Source of the DNA: Mesostigma viride | Taxonomy: Eukaryota > Streptophyta > Mesostigmatophyceae > Mesostigmatales > Mesostigmataceae | Direction of reading: 5' to 3' | Assembly: GCA_009746045.1 (NCBI GenBank) | Contig: RPFO01001836.1 | Location: 1-23,786 of the forward strand | Length of the DNA: 23,786 nt | In this document: piece by piece, positions 9,994 to 19,258 of the stretch | How the letters are laid out: each line of letters opens with the position of its first letter | How positions within the stretch are numbered: position 1 is the stretch's first letter | Position numbers and translations under genes: made by a program | Notes under the pieces: generated by a model | What the model was told of the DNA's origin: nothing | What the model saw: only the letters and a program-made list of their open reading frames with translations | Database searches by the model: none

Positions 9994-10310
9994 CCTTCAA
10001 TAAGTCTACTGTTCTACATCCGGTGGTGGATGGACACAAGCAATAAAGGCCCCGCCCACAACTCAGATTTCTTTAGAAAATCTACTGATCTACATTCGAT
10101 GGCGCCTTCACAGAAGCAGGAAACTCCGCCCACCGGTCAAATGTGACGCCCAACAAAGCCCCAACTTTCTTCAAGAAGTATACTGTTTTACATCCGGTAG
10201 TGCTTGGACAGAAGCAATATGTAAAGCCCGCCCACGAATCGGATTTCTTTACGAAAAACCTGTTTTACATTCGATGGGGTCTTGACAGATTCAAGCAGCA
10301 ATACTCGTTT
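9994..10310. repeat. Four diverged copies of a ~75-95-bp unit
   Basis: Units share the order TTTCTTTA/CTTCAA, AGTCTACTG or AAATCTACTG, then TCTACATTCGATGG or TTTACATCCGGTGG, then a GGACAGAAGCAA-like and a CCCGCCCAC-like segment. Copies begin near 9996, 10069, 10168 and 10247 and alternate between CATCCGGT and CATTCGATG versions, suggesting an older two-unit repeat that duplicated. Confidence 0.6.
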
Positions 10311-10375
10311 CTACCTGCGTGCGACTGCAGCGGCCGAGTGCTGCAACTTGCCTTCACGTCCCAGTCTTCACGTGA

Positions 10376-11345
10376 CAGTCCTGGTCTTCACGTCTTCACG
10401 TCTTCACGTCTTCACGTCTTCACGTCTTCACGTCTTCACGTCTTCACGTCTTCACGTCTTCACGTCTTCACGACTTCACCTGAACTTGCGGCGTATCGTA
10501 TCTTTGATACCTTGCATGCACGTCTTCACGTCTTCACGTCTTCACCGCGTCTTCACCTGTCTTCACCACGTCTTCACGTCTTCGCGTCTTCACGTCTTCA
10601 CGGCTTCACCTGAACACCTGAACTTCACCTGAACTTGCCGTATCGTGTCTTCACGTCTTCACGTCTTCACGTCTTCACGTCTTCACGTCTTCACCGCGTC
10701 TTCACCTGTCTTCACCACGTCTTCACGGCTTCACGGCTTCACGGCTTCACGGCTTCACCTGAACACCTGAACTTCACCTGAACTTGCCGTATCGTGTCTT
10801 CACGTCTTCACGTCTTCACGTCTTCACGTCTTCACGTCTTCACCGCGTCTTCACCTGTCTTCACCACGTCTTCACGGCTTCACGGCTTCACGGCTTCACG
10901 GCTTCACCTGAACACCTGAACTTCACCTGAACTTGCCGTATCGTGTCTTCACGTCTTCACGTCTTCACGTCTTCACGTCTTCACGTCTTCACCGCGTCTT
11001 CACCTGTCTTCACCACGTCTTCACGTCTTCGCGTCTTCACGTCTTCACGGCTTCACCTGAACACCTGAACTTCACCTGAACTTGCCGTATCGTGTCTTCA
11101 CGTCTTCACGTCTTCACGTCTTCACGTCTTCACGTCTTCACGTCTTCACCGCGTCTTCACCTGTCTTCACCACGTCTTCACGTCTTCGCGTCTTCACGTC
11201 TTCACGGCTTCACCTGAACACCTGAACTTCACCTGAACTTGCCGTATCGTGTCTTCACGTCTTCACGTCTTCACGTCTTCACGTCTTCACGTCTTCACCG
11301 CGTCTTCACCTGTCTTCACCACGTCTTCACGGCTTCACCTGAACA
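10376..11345. repeat. 8-bp CTTCACGT array organised in 149-bp higher-order repeats
   Basis: Perfect CTTCACGT octamers alternate with variants (CTTCACGG, CTTCACCG, CTTCACCTGT, CACCTGAA). The marker GCCGTATCGTGTC starts near 10637, 10786, 10935, 11084 and 11241: three intervals of exactly 149 bp, and one of 157 bp (one extra octamer). An octamer cannot preserve a reading frame, so this is not selected coding sequence. Each octamer carries a CACGT core. Confidence 0.9.
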
Positions 11346-11519
11346 CCTGAACTTTGCGTATCGTATCTTTCATACATTGCATCATTTGCATGCCTTGGAG
11401 CTGCACGTCTTCAAGGAGTGTCACCCAGTTCCCGCTTGATTCAAATGCACTTCGCGCTTGAATTCGTGACTTCGCCCCGCTCAAGGTGGAAAGAATGATG
11501 GGCACTAGCCACGGGAACT

Positions 11520-11867
11520 ATGCCCGATGCTGATAGCCGAAGCGATGACATGGACGAATTGATTGATTTGTGTTATGCCGGGGACGATTGTAGAAAATGG
11601 GTGCTAGGAAAGAAATCTGGTGCCATGAAAGTAGATTTTTTGGCCGGTGCAAACCACCAATGCGCCGGCCGATGTGGCAAGGTCCTGCACGGCAGCCAGA
11701 GCGCACCCAGCCAGAGCGTACCCAGCCGCTGCCGCCGCCGACCCCCGTACTGGTGGGCGTGGAACAGACGATGAGAGAGATGCAACGAGCTATGGAGAAC
11801 CAAAGCAAGAAGGTTGAAGAGCTTGGTTTGCAGCTGCGTCAAGAGGTGCAGAAACAAGTGGTCCAGC

Positions 11868-11909
<42 letters not shown>

Positions 11910-11958
11910 TGCAGCAGCAACTGCAGCAGCAACTGCAGCAGCAACTGCAGCAACAACT

Positions 11959-12039
<81 letters not shown>

Positions 12040-13799
12040 CTTCAGTTCCCGCAGGCAGCGTCGGCAATGTCGCAGTTTCCACAGGCATTGTCGGCACTGC
12101 AGCAGTTTTCGCAGGGACCGTCGGCAGCAGAGCAGTTCCCGCAGGGATCATCGGTGGTGCAGCAGTTCTTTGTGAGTCATTCGTGTAGTGTTGAGTGGGT
12201 GGGGTGGGGTGTGTGTGGGGGGGGGGGTGTAGGGGGGATTTGACTGTGTGACTGCGTGGCTGCTTGGCTGGAAAGGAGGGTGCGTGGCTGTGTGGCTGCG
12301 TGGCTGCGCTGCTGCGTGGCTGCGTGGCTGCTTGGCTGGAAAGGAGGGTGCGTGGCTGTGTGGCTGCGTGGCTGCGCTGCTGCGTGGCTGCGTGGCTGCG
12401 CTGCTGCGTGGCTGCGTGGCTGCGTGGCTGCGTGGCTGCGTGGCTGCGTGGCTGCGTGGCTGCGTGGCTGCGTGGCTGCGTGGCTGCTTGGCTGGAAAGG
12501 AGGGTGCGTGGCTGTGTGGCTGCGTGGCTGCGCTGCTGCGTGGCTGCGTGGCTGCGTGGCTGCTTGGCTGGAAAGGAGGGTGCGTGGCTGTGTGGCTGCG
12601 TGGCTGCGCTGCTGCGTGGCTGCGTGGCTGCGTGGCTGCGTGGCTGCGTGGCTGCGTGGCTGGAAAGGAGGGTGCGTGGCTGTGTGGCTGCGTGGCTGCG
12701 CTGCTGCGTGGCTGCGTGGCTGCGTGGCTGCGTGGCTGCGCTGCTGCGTGGCTGCGTGGCTGCGTGGCTGCGTGGCTGTGTGGCTGCGTGGCTGCGCTGC
12801 TGCGTGGCTGCGTGGCTGCGTGGCTGCGTGGCTGCGTGGCTGCTTGGCTGGAAAGGAGGGTGCGTGGCTGTGTGGCTGCGTGGCTGCGCTGCTGCGTGGC
12901 TGCGTGGCTGCGTGGCTGCGTGGCTGCGTGGCTGCGTGGCTGGAAAGGAGGGTGCGTGGCTGTGTGGCTGCGTGGCTGCGCTGCTGCGTGGCTGCGCTGC
13001 TGCGTGGCTGCGTGGCTGCGTGGCTGCGTGGCTGCGCTGCTGCGTGGCTGCGTGGCTGCGTGGCTGTGTGGCTGCGTGGCTGCGCTGCTGCGTGGCTGCG
13101 TGGCTGCGTGGCTGCGTGGCTGCGTGGCTGCTTGGCTGGAAAGGAGGGTGCGTGGCTGTGTGGCTGCGTGGCTGCGCTGCTGCGTGGCTGCGTGGCTGCG
13201 TGGCTGGAAAGGAGGGTGCGTGGCTGTGTGGCTGCGTGGCTGCGTGGCTGCGTGGCTGCGTGGCTGCTTGGCTGGAAAGGAGGGTGCGTGGCTGTGTGGC
13301 TGCGTAGCTGCGCTGCTGCGTGGCTGCGTGGCTGCGTGGCTGCGTGGCTGCGTGGCTGCGTGGCTGCGTGGCTGCGTGGCTGCGTGGCTGCGTGGCTGCG
13401 TGGCTGGAAAGGAGGGTGCGTGGCTGTGTGGCTGCGTGGCTGCGCTGCTGCGTGGCTGCGTGGCTGCGTGGCTGCGTGGCTGGCTGGGGGGGGGGGGGGT
13501 GCCGGGTGCGTGGATGCGTGGATGTGTGGCTGGGTGGGTGCGTCACTGCGTGGCTGGCTGGCTCTGTGGCTGCGTGGGCGGCTGGATGGCCGGGTCAGCG
13601 TGGCTGCGTGTTCAATGGGATGCTAATATGTTGTTGCCTTTGGATGCCACAGTTCATGGATTCTTTTGTTCACATGCAGGTGCTGCCGTCTTCCCCATCG
13701 ACGTCGTCAAGACCGATGTCGCCAAGAAGGATGATGCAATCACTCTCGGCCATGTTTAACTCATGTGGGCCTTCATGGCCATACGGGAAATATTATTGA
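11520..13799 (+). CDS. Nested transposon gene B: coiled-coil, glutamine-rich protein with one clear intron; frame broken in exon 1
   Basis: ATG at 11520 opens a frame starting MPDADSRSDDMDELIDL with cysteines at CYAGDDC and HQCAGRCG. From about 11750 a different phase carries a strong heptad coiled coil (MREMQRAMENQSKKVEEL, then LRQEVQKQVVQLEQ) leading into the CAG tract read as glutamine. After the tract the best phase changes again, to a QFPQA / SQFPQALSALQQF repeat ending QQFF. There GTGAGT (12172) is a strong donor. The acceptor TTCACATGCAG ends at 13679, with a pyrimidine run and a TGCTAAT branch-like site at 13621. Exon 2 (13680-13799) continues in frame as VLPSSPSTSSRPMSP to TGA. Two phase changes inside exon 1 mean indels or unseen introns. 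It points to the right TIR, opposite to gene A. The function is not recognised; a DNA-binding or oligomerising partner is only a guess. Confidence 0.55.
11873..12037 (+). repeat. CAG/CAACTG tract encoding glutamine in gene B
   Basis: CAG triplets are interrupted five times in the first half by CAACTG, then run uninterrupted. In the phase set by the preceding coiled coil it is a polyglutamine segment with occasional leucine. Slippage here is the likely cause of the downstream phase change. Confidence 0.85.
12249..13495. repeat. 8-bp TGGCTGCG array lying inside the gene B intron
   Basis: Runs of GTGGCTGC octamers are broken by GCTGCGCTGCTGCG variants and, about a dozen times, by a longer insert GCTGGAAAGGAGGGTGCGTG followed by GCTGTG. 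This makes irregular higher-order units. All frames are open because octamers contain no stop in any phase. The array begins about 75 bp after the donor and ends with a G13 run near 13487-13499; another long G run is at 12217-12227. The rest of the intron to 13679 is unremarkable apart from the acceptor signals. Confidence 0.9.
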
Positions 13800-14289
13800 A
13801 TCAGTTCTTTGACACTGAGTTGGCACTACGCAACACCTTTGATGCACATGAGTGCAGGGCGCATGTGTTGAAACCATGCAACCATGGCGATCCCTCAAAA
13901 AGTTTGGTTATGTAATAAGTGACACAATTATTCCGGACGTATGATGGCCCAACGTCCTGTAAGGTTGAGTTGTCTTGGAGGAGGAGCGTGATGACCGCGG
14001 AAGCCGCGTGGGTGTCTGTAGTGCTATATCTTGAAGATGTACGGTCTTGGAAGAGTTATGGTCTTGGAATCATATAATAATGAGCTTGGAATAAAGTTGC
14101 GGGCAGCCTTCAATTGGCATATGTTGTCTCATTGATGTTGTCTCATTGCGTTAATGGGTCAATTGTCTTAGTTTATATAATGTATATCTTGGGAAACTCA
14201 TTGCTTCAATAAAATGCATGCTAGGCGCAATCAACCCCCACAAACACATCTGAAAACTGCACACTGCATCAAATGTATCCTAGACAAAA
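13800..14289. other. 3' flank of gene B to the right TIR, no further gene
   Basis: This stretch is AT-richer and stop-rich. TGTTGTCTC occurs at 14122 and 14136, matching the two copies near the left end, so it is likely part of the element's terminal region. The gene B transcript probably ends here; no clear polyadenylation signal could be chosen. Confidence 0.5.
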
Positions 14290-14318
14290 AAATGTATCCT
14301 AATCCGGTAAAACCACCC
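14290..14318 (-). repeat. Right TIR of the nested transposon
   Basis: It is a perfect 29-bp inverted match to 5035-5063. A second AAATGTATCCTA lies just inside at about 14271-14282, here in direct orientation to the TIR. Confidence 0.9.
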
Positions 14319-14321
14319 CGG
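14319..14321. other. Right target-site duplication (CGG) of the nested transposon
   Basis: It matches 5032-5034 and sits immediately outside the right TIR. Confidence 0.85.
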
Positions 14322-14991
14322 TAGCTGCAGACTTGGCCGCCTGTTGAACGATGGTGGTCAACTGCTTGCCGGTGACGTCGGCAAACGTGGTAGTTTTGGC
14401 GGGGGCTGCCATGGCTTTCTTCAGCTCCAGCAATTGTGCCGTCGCAGCTGCAGACGCCTCCGTCAGGACCTTAATGTCGCCCTGCACGGTCGTAAAAGAC
14501 TGTGCGACGTCCTGCAGCTGCACGTTAACATCGGTCGCGGGGGCTGGCCTGGCGATGGTCGTCGCCGGCAGCTCGACAAGTTCAGGGCAGCACGAAATAA
14601 GACAGGCAAGCCGACGCTGGCGCTCATCCCAATGAGGCCATTCATCCGAAGCAGCCTCCATAACCTGGCCGCTCTTAGGGTGGCGAATCGGGGCGTCGTT
14701 GTCGTTGCGGAGCTTCAGCACGCTTGTCACAGCGGCGTCATTGTAGGCGAGGAAGGTATCGATGTCTGCCAGGCTCAAACGCTGGCCTGGCATGTAGAAT
14801 GAGGAAGAAATGGCGTCCGGCAAGGAGGTTTCAGCAGCTATCGGAGTTGCTTCCGAAGTTGCTTCCGAAGTCTTGGATCGCTTGTTAGCGGCGTTCTTGG
14901 CGACGACAATGTCGTGGGCGATTTTGTTTGCAGCAATCTGGGCATCAATAGAATCGGCGGCAAGAGCTGAAGACGATGCGGGGACCTCCAT
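14320..14991 (-). CDS. LINE ORF1-like protein, N-terminal part, interrupted at 14319
   Basis: ATG at 14991-14989 is preceded in frame by a TAG four codons after the upstream leader, so the start is well defined. The 224 codons before the insertion include an alanine-rich helical N-terminus with NKIAHDIVVAKNAANKR, a central MPGQRLSLADIDTF segment, a conserved-looking EWPHWDERQRRL block, and a long helical region (VQGDIKVLTEASAAATAQLL) likely to form the coiled coil used for ORF1p multimerisation. Without the insertion the frame would continue as KSAAT / AAVTQNA into 5032-4505, for a total of about 399 residues. With the insertion it reads six codons into the transposon end (GVVLPD) and stops, so this copy is broken. 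Confidence 0.65.
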
Positions 14992-15190
14992 AGCTACGTT
15001 TAATAGCACCTAGACGAGGGCAGGGGGCGCAGGCACACTGATCACGTGCGTGGTGCCGCCATAATGTGCAGAAAAATAGCGAGATCTGCTGGGCAGGCCG
15101 CTGGCGATAACTTAAGAAACCCTGGGCGATGGCTGCCAAAAATTAGATCGGCGTGTTCGTCATCAAAAGGCGAGTCTATTGCAATTTACC
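14992..15190 (-). other. Leader region of the LINE ORF1-like gene
   Basis: It lies immediately upstream of the start codon on the minus strand and has in-frame stops. It ends at the GGGA array, which may mark where the LINE copy is truncated. No promoter could be identified. Confidence 0.3.
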
Positions 15191-15212
15191 CGACCAAATT
15201 TCATCATGGATG

Positions 15213-15873
15213 GAGGGAGGGAGGGAGGGAGGGAGGGAGGGAGGGAGGGAGGGAGGGAGGGAGGGAGGGAGGGAGGGAGGGAGGGAGGGAGGGAGGGAGG
15301 GAGGGAGGGAGGGAGGGAGGGAGGGAGGGAGGAGGGAGGGAGGGAGGAGGAGGGAGGGAGGGAGGGAGGGAGGGAGGGAGGGAGGGAGGGAGGAGGGAGG
15401 GAGGGAGGGAGGGAGGGAGGGAGGGAGGGAGGGAGGGAGGAGGGAGGGAGGGAGGGAGGGAGGGAGGGAGGGAGGGAGGGAGGGAGGGAGGGAGGGAGGG
15501 AGGGAGGGAGGGAGGAGGAGGGAGGGAGGGGAGGGAGGAGGGAGGGAGGGAGGGAGGGAGAGGGAGGGAGGGAGGGAGGAGGGAGGGAGGGAGGGAGGGA
15601 GGGAGGGAGGGAGGGAGGGAGGGAGGGAGGGAGGGAGGGAGGGAGGGAGGGAGGGAGGAGGGAGGGAGGGAGGGAGGGAGGGAGGGAGGGAGGGGGAGGG
15701 AGGAGGGAGGGAGGGAGGGAGGGAGGGAGGGAGGGAGGGAGGGAGGGAGGGAGGGAGGGAGGAGGGAGGAGGGAGGAGGGAGGGAGGGAGGGAGGGAGGG
15801 AGGAGGGAGGGAGGGAGGGAGGGAGGGAGGGAGGGAGGGAGGAGGGAGGGAGGGAGGGAGGAGGAGGAGGAGG
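15213..15873. repeat. Long GGGA microsatellite (~660 bp)
   Basis: Almost pure GGGA with scattered GGA phase slips. All guanines are on the plus strand, forming a purine-only run suited to triplex or G-quadruplex structures. Frames reading Gly-Arg-Glu-Gly throughout are by-products. Confidence 0.95.
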
Positions 15874-15959
15874 ATGGATGGATGGATGGATGGATGGATG
15901 GATGGATGATGGATGGATGGATGGATGGATGGATGTTCTTAATTAATTAATTAATTAAT
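15872..15959. repeat. GGAT then TTAA microsatellites
   Basis: GGAT repeats run from 15872 to 15934 with one slip, followed after TTC by TTAATTAATTAA to about 15959. They continue directly from the GGGA array, so the three tracts likely arose by successive slippage. Confidence 0.9.
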
Positions 15960-16198
15960 GGTCAAATTAAAGGCAATCATGGTACATGAAGCGAGACAAA
16001 TCATGCCTGGACGCATGGCGATGTAAGAGCCCCCCCTCCCCCACGCCAGGAGGAAGGGGTGCGTGACTGAGTAGAGTAGTTAGGATTTTGTAGAGAGACA
16101 ACTTTGTATATTATCAAGGAGACAACTTTGTATATAAGATTAGAGTGAGATCAGCTAGTCTTCGCGGCTTAGTTCTAATGCACCCACCCCCATCAGTC
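15960..16198. other. Spacer with a short direct repeat
   Basis: No gene seen. GAGACAACTTTGTATAT occurs twice, near 16096 and 16117. The segment has a promoter- or LTR-like look (TATATAAG, then GAGATCAG), but no TG...CA borders or partner copy were found. Confidence 0.3.
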
Positions 16199-16199
16199 C

Positions 16200-18235
16200 A
16201 TGGAATACGTGCTCCTGCTCCAGATCCTTAATTAAGGCCAAAATGAGTCCCTTCCAAACAACGTTTGCACTTAGATAGTTAGACGAATTATGCCCGACGA
16301 AGCTGGAACTTAACAGCCACAATGAATTACGGTTGTTCAGACCTTGTACAACGCCTCAGGGCATTTGGAGCCCTGAATGGTAACAAATGCTAACAAGGTA
16401 GTGTTGCTATCAATAATGATTTTAAAAATTAATATGATGTCATTAATTAATTAATTAGTTATCAACATCACTCCGTTGGGAGTAAATGTAGCACATATCC
16501 CTGAGAAGGGGCATATGGCTTTTAATACATTCTAGGCTACTTCATGCAAGGGTGGGAATGTAAGCTACCCCTGCTCTAGGTGCACCAGGGCACCTGCACC
16601 ACCATGTCATATTACAACCAAAACTGGTCGTCATCATGCAAGCATCTGAAGCATGGTCGCAAAACTTCGTGTGCAAAATCTCATGTCATAAGGAGCCCAA
16701 CATTATGACAATTGCCAGGCTTTGTAAAGATTTTTGATTTAACGATGACTACAGCACAAACAGTGAGCGAAACCCTGGTGCATGTGAATGCCTGAGTGGC
16801 GACTGTTCCTAACAGAATGCAAGATGTAAGGTAGACATTGCGAGTATGCCACAAATGTGTGATGTGCAGTGCACATGCATGTGAGCTACCATGGTCCGGA
16901 TTCTCCCGATTTCTGGCCTGCGCTGGTTGTCTCCTTGATGTATACCCCATGACACCATACTTCTAAACTACTTAAGAACCTTGGCACATTGCAAAATGGG
17001 AAAGAAAGCTGAACAATACATGCAACATCACTCACTAACACAGCCATGTGATTGCTACCAACACGTACCATGTACATCCTGTGTGAAATTATTGGCAACG
17101 ACACGCCAAGCAAACGCCAAGGTATAGTATAACTGCGACAGGCTGGCACATGTCACCTGGCATCCACGTATGCTCACCCCAAGGCATTGGCATATCCCCA
17201 TGTCTATATCCGTTGCCCTTTGTGCGTACCGAGTCACCCATGCAGTCACCCACCCATGCATCCACCTGGCCCACCCACACAAGTACTCATACACTTGCGC
17301 ACCTGAGTACCCAGCCACCCACTGGTCCACCCACCCGGTGACCCAGCCAGCCAGCCACGCACCTACTAAACCAACCTATCTAACCACTCGTGCACCCAGG
17401 CACCCAGCCACATACCCACCCACTGGGACATCCACCCACCCAGCTAGCCACATATGCAATCTACCCACCTAGGCAATAAGGAGGCATTCACCCATCCTTT
17501 TATCCAGGCACCCATTACTAAAACCACGCAGCCACCTAACCACCCAGCCAGCTGGCCCCATGTGTGCCCACCAGGCCGCCCACCCCTGACCCACCCACGC
17601 CCCTTCCCACTCGACCACTCTTTCCCCCCATACCCTTATACCCACCGACCTGCACCCACTCACCCTCACACATCCACATCCTCTCAGCCAGTCACCCACC
17701 CATCTCACCCCTAACATGCACAGCCCTCCACCCGCGCTAGGTGAGTCGATCCCAACTACAAAACCACCCACCCACCCATATCCGTGCACCCACCCACCCA
17801 TCTACCTTCCCCATCGCTCACCCCACCCACTTCTAATCACAGCTACACATCCACCCGCCACAAACCAACGGTGCAAATCCTCCAGCCCATGCAACAGTTT
17901 CACTCAGGCATCCAACAATGCACCCACCTAGGAGTTCCCAAACCCCGTCGATCCCCCAGCCACCTGGCGATTCACTTATAAGCAACCACCCTTGCACCCA
18001 TCCACCCACCATAACCACCCACCCACCCGCCCTCCCTCCCTCCCTCCCTCCCTCCCTCCCTCCCTCCTCCCTCCCTCCCTCCCTCCCTCCCTCCCTCCCT
18101 CCCTCCCTCCCTCCCTCCCTCCCTCCCTCCCTCCCTCCCTCCCTCCCTCCCTCCCTCCTCCCTCCCTCCCTCCCTCCCTCCCTCCCTCCCTCCCGCCACC
18201 CCACCCACCCACCCTCTCCAACTGCATGTGGACTG
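16200..18235. repeat. Diverged ~2-kb duplicated block, copy 1 (with CCCT expansion)
   Basis: It aligns by eye to 20252-22030. Shared landmarks include CCAGATCC, GACCTTGTACAA, CATTTGGAGCCCT, TGGTGCATGTGAATGCCTGA, the ATGCCACAAA segment, CACATGTCACCTGGCATCCA and a long CCACCCAC-rich tract ending CACCCTCTCCAACTGC. No gene is supported inside. The CCACCCAC tract gives long threonine/proline-rich frames that are not convincing. This copy gained a CCCT microsatellite near its end. Confidence 0.75.
18030..18194. repeat. CCCT microsatellite (~165 bp)
   Basis: CCCT repeats with two slips, equivalent to GGGA on the minus strand, hence inverted relative to the array at 15213-15873. The corresponding position in the second copy of the duplicated block has no such array, so it arose after the duplication. 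Confidence 0.95.
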
Positions 18236-18380
18236 CCTCTCCCAGCGACTCGGCCAGCCGTTTGAGTGTGTTTGGGACCATATGCTGATGCCCATGGATA
18301 TTACGCGCGCCATCAACCAGGCAACACCAGTGACACTTGAGCTCCTTGTTATCCTTCTCATCGGATGTACTGACGACACC
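18213..18380 (-). CDS. Internal exon of a minus-strand gene (exon with CxxC/HxH)
   Basis: An acceptor TAATTGTGCAG ends at 18381 and a GTGGGT donor starts at 18212. The 168 bases between are exactly 56 open codons, in phase 0 at both borders. The peptide contains STSDEKDNKELKCHWCC followed by IHGHQHM and an amphipathic helix (LKRLAESLGEAVHMQLE). The Cys-x-x-Cys and His-x-His spacing could be a small zinc-binding fold, but no family is recognised. The homology between the two duplicated blocks stops at the donor side of this exon. Confidence 0.5.
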
Positions 18381-18560
18381 CTGCACAATTACAGCTCACA
18401 AGGCAACTAACATGCTGGAGGAACGCATCCGCCGCAGTGGACGTCAGTAACGGATGTTGCAATGTTGCTGGAGGGAGGTCAATCGACCGCACCCGTACAT
18501 ACAAGGGGCAATTATTGATGCGTCATACCCAAAACAGGAAGAAAATGTGGCACAACTAAC

Positions 18561-18999
18561 CTTGCCATCAACATGGATGGACGGAGTTGGAGACCAACTG
18601 CAGCGCGGCATTCGCAAGGGCACAGGCTGTGTTGTTCAGCAGGTCCACCGCTGGACTGCCCGATGCCGAGTCCAGGTTCTTCCTTACACAAACTCTCCAC
18701 AAGCGTGATTGTCGCGTCCTTGGCTGCCAACTGCGGAAAGGAGGCCAGTGCTCGCTTCAGCAGGAACTCGGCAATTGCAATCACGGTGGGCCCTGGCACG
18801 ATTTGCAGGCCTACACATGCTTGCCCCGCATGTGCCTCCCCCACGTGTGCATCCACCGCAGTTGACGTGCTCGCTCGCAGCTCCCACTACCGCTGGCTTC
18901 GTTGCCATGTTCCTCCACCCGTTGCCTCTTGCATCTTAGCTGTTCCTCGCGCTTCTCCGCAGCCTCTCTTTCCCTCTCTTCCTCTCTCTTTTCTGCTGC
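18561..18999 (-). pseudogene. Decayed exon: coiled coil plus helical domain, with frameshifts
   Basis: Reading leftward, a strongly charged coiled coil (AEKREEEREREAAEKREEQL) begins near 18996. A second phase gives GLQIVPGPTVIAIAEFLL and FPQLAAKDATITLVESLC. The first phase resumes as NLDSASGSPAVDLLNN and ALANAALQLVSNSVH. A third phase would end in HVDGK at a strong donor, AAG/GTTAGT (18561/18560), in phase 0. At least one change coincides with a tandem 4-base duplication, CCATCCAT, whose removal restores the frame. The 5' border was not found with confidence. The exon is probably an inactivated middle part of the gene whose other exons are 19471-19259 and 18380-18213. Confidence 0.45.
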
Positions 19000-19258
19000 C
19001 GTTCATGCCTTGCTCCAGATATAGATGTGGCTGCTTAGGCGTTCAATCTGCATCACAGAATTGGACGATATGCACGTCAAAGGAAAGCCAACCAAGCAGC
19101 AACATTACCAACAATGTAGCGGGAGGGTCAGTGCAGAGGCCAGCAACATAACTGCCTTAGTCTTGTACTCCTACCATACACATTAGGGAAGACTGCTGGC
19201 ATGGCAGCCTGCATCACAGCAATGAATTGCCGCCAACTAAAATAAGAGAGTGACTCAC

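Larger units (their letters stand above)
5035..14318. mobile_element. Nested 9,284-bp DNA transposon with 29-bp TIRs and CGG target duplication
   Basis: The 29 bases at 5035-5063 (starting GGGTGGTTTTACCGG) are the perfect reverse complement of 14290-14318. CGG directly flanks the element on both sides (5032-5034 and 14319-14321). Excising the element with one CGG rejoins the minus-strand ORF1-like frame without any indel, which independently proves both borders. A 3-bp duplication and GGG-starting ends fit PIF/Harbinger best, CMC less well; no transposase was recognised, so the family stays open. Inside are two divergent genes, each pointing to its nearer end, which is also a Harbinger-like arrangement. 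Motif TGTTGTCTC occurs twice near each end (5173, 5233; 14122, 14136). Confidence 0.88.

Noticed and set aside
11573-13546. 657-codon minus-strand open frame (HAATQPRS repeats, then polyleucine)
   Set aside because: It is the reverse of the octamer array and the CAG tract. Eight-base units have no stop in any phase, and the well-supported splice sites and coiled coil are on the plus strand.
12248-13759. Three overlapping plus-strand frames of 347-503 codons (CVAAWLRG repeats)
   Set aside because: All three phases give the same eight-residue peptide because the unit is 8 bp, so openness is automatic. The region is interpreted as intron.
15046-15950. Long Gly-Arg-Glu-Gly frames
   Set aside because: They are pure GGGA microsatellite translation in three phases.
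18030-18194. Telomeric repeat
   Set aside because: The unit is CCCT, not CCCTAAA or CCCTAA, and it is flanked by ordinary sequence on both sides.
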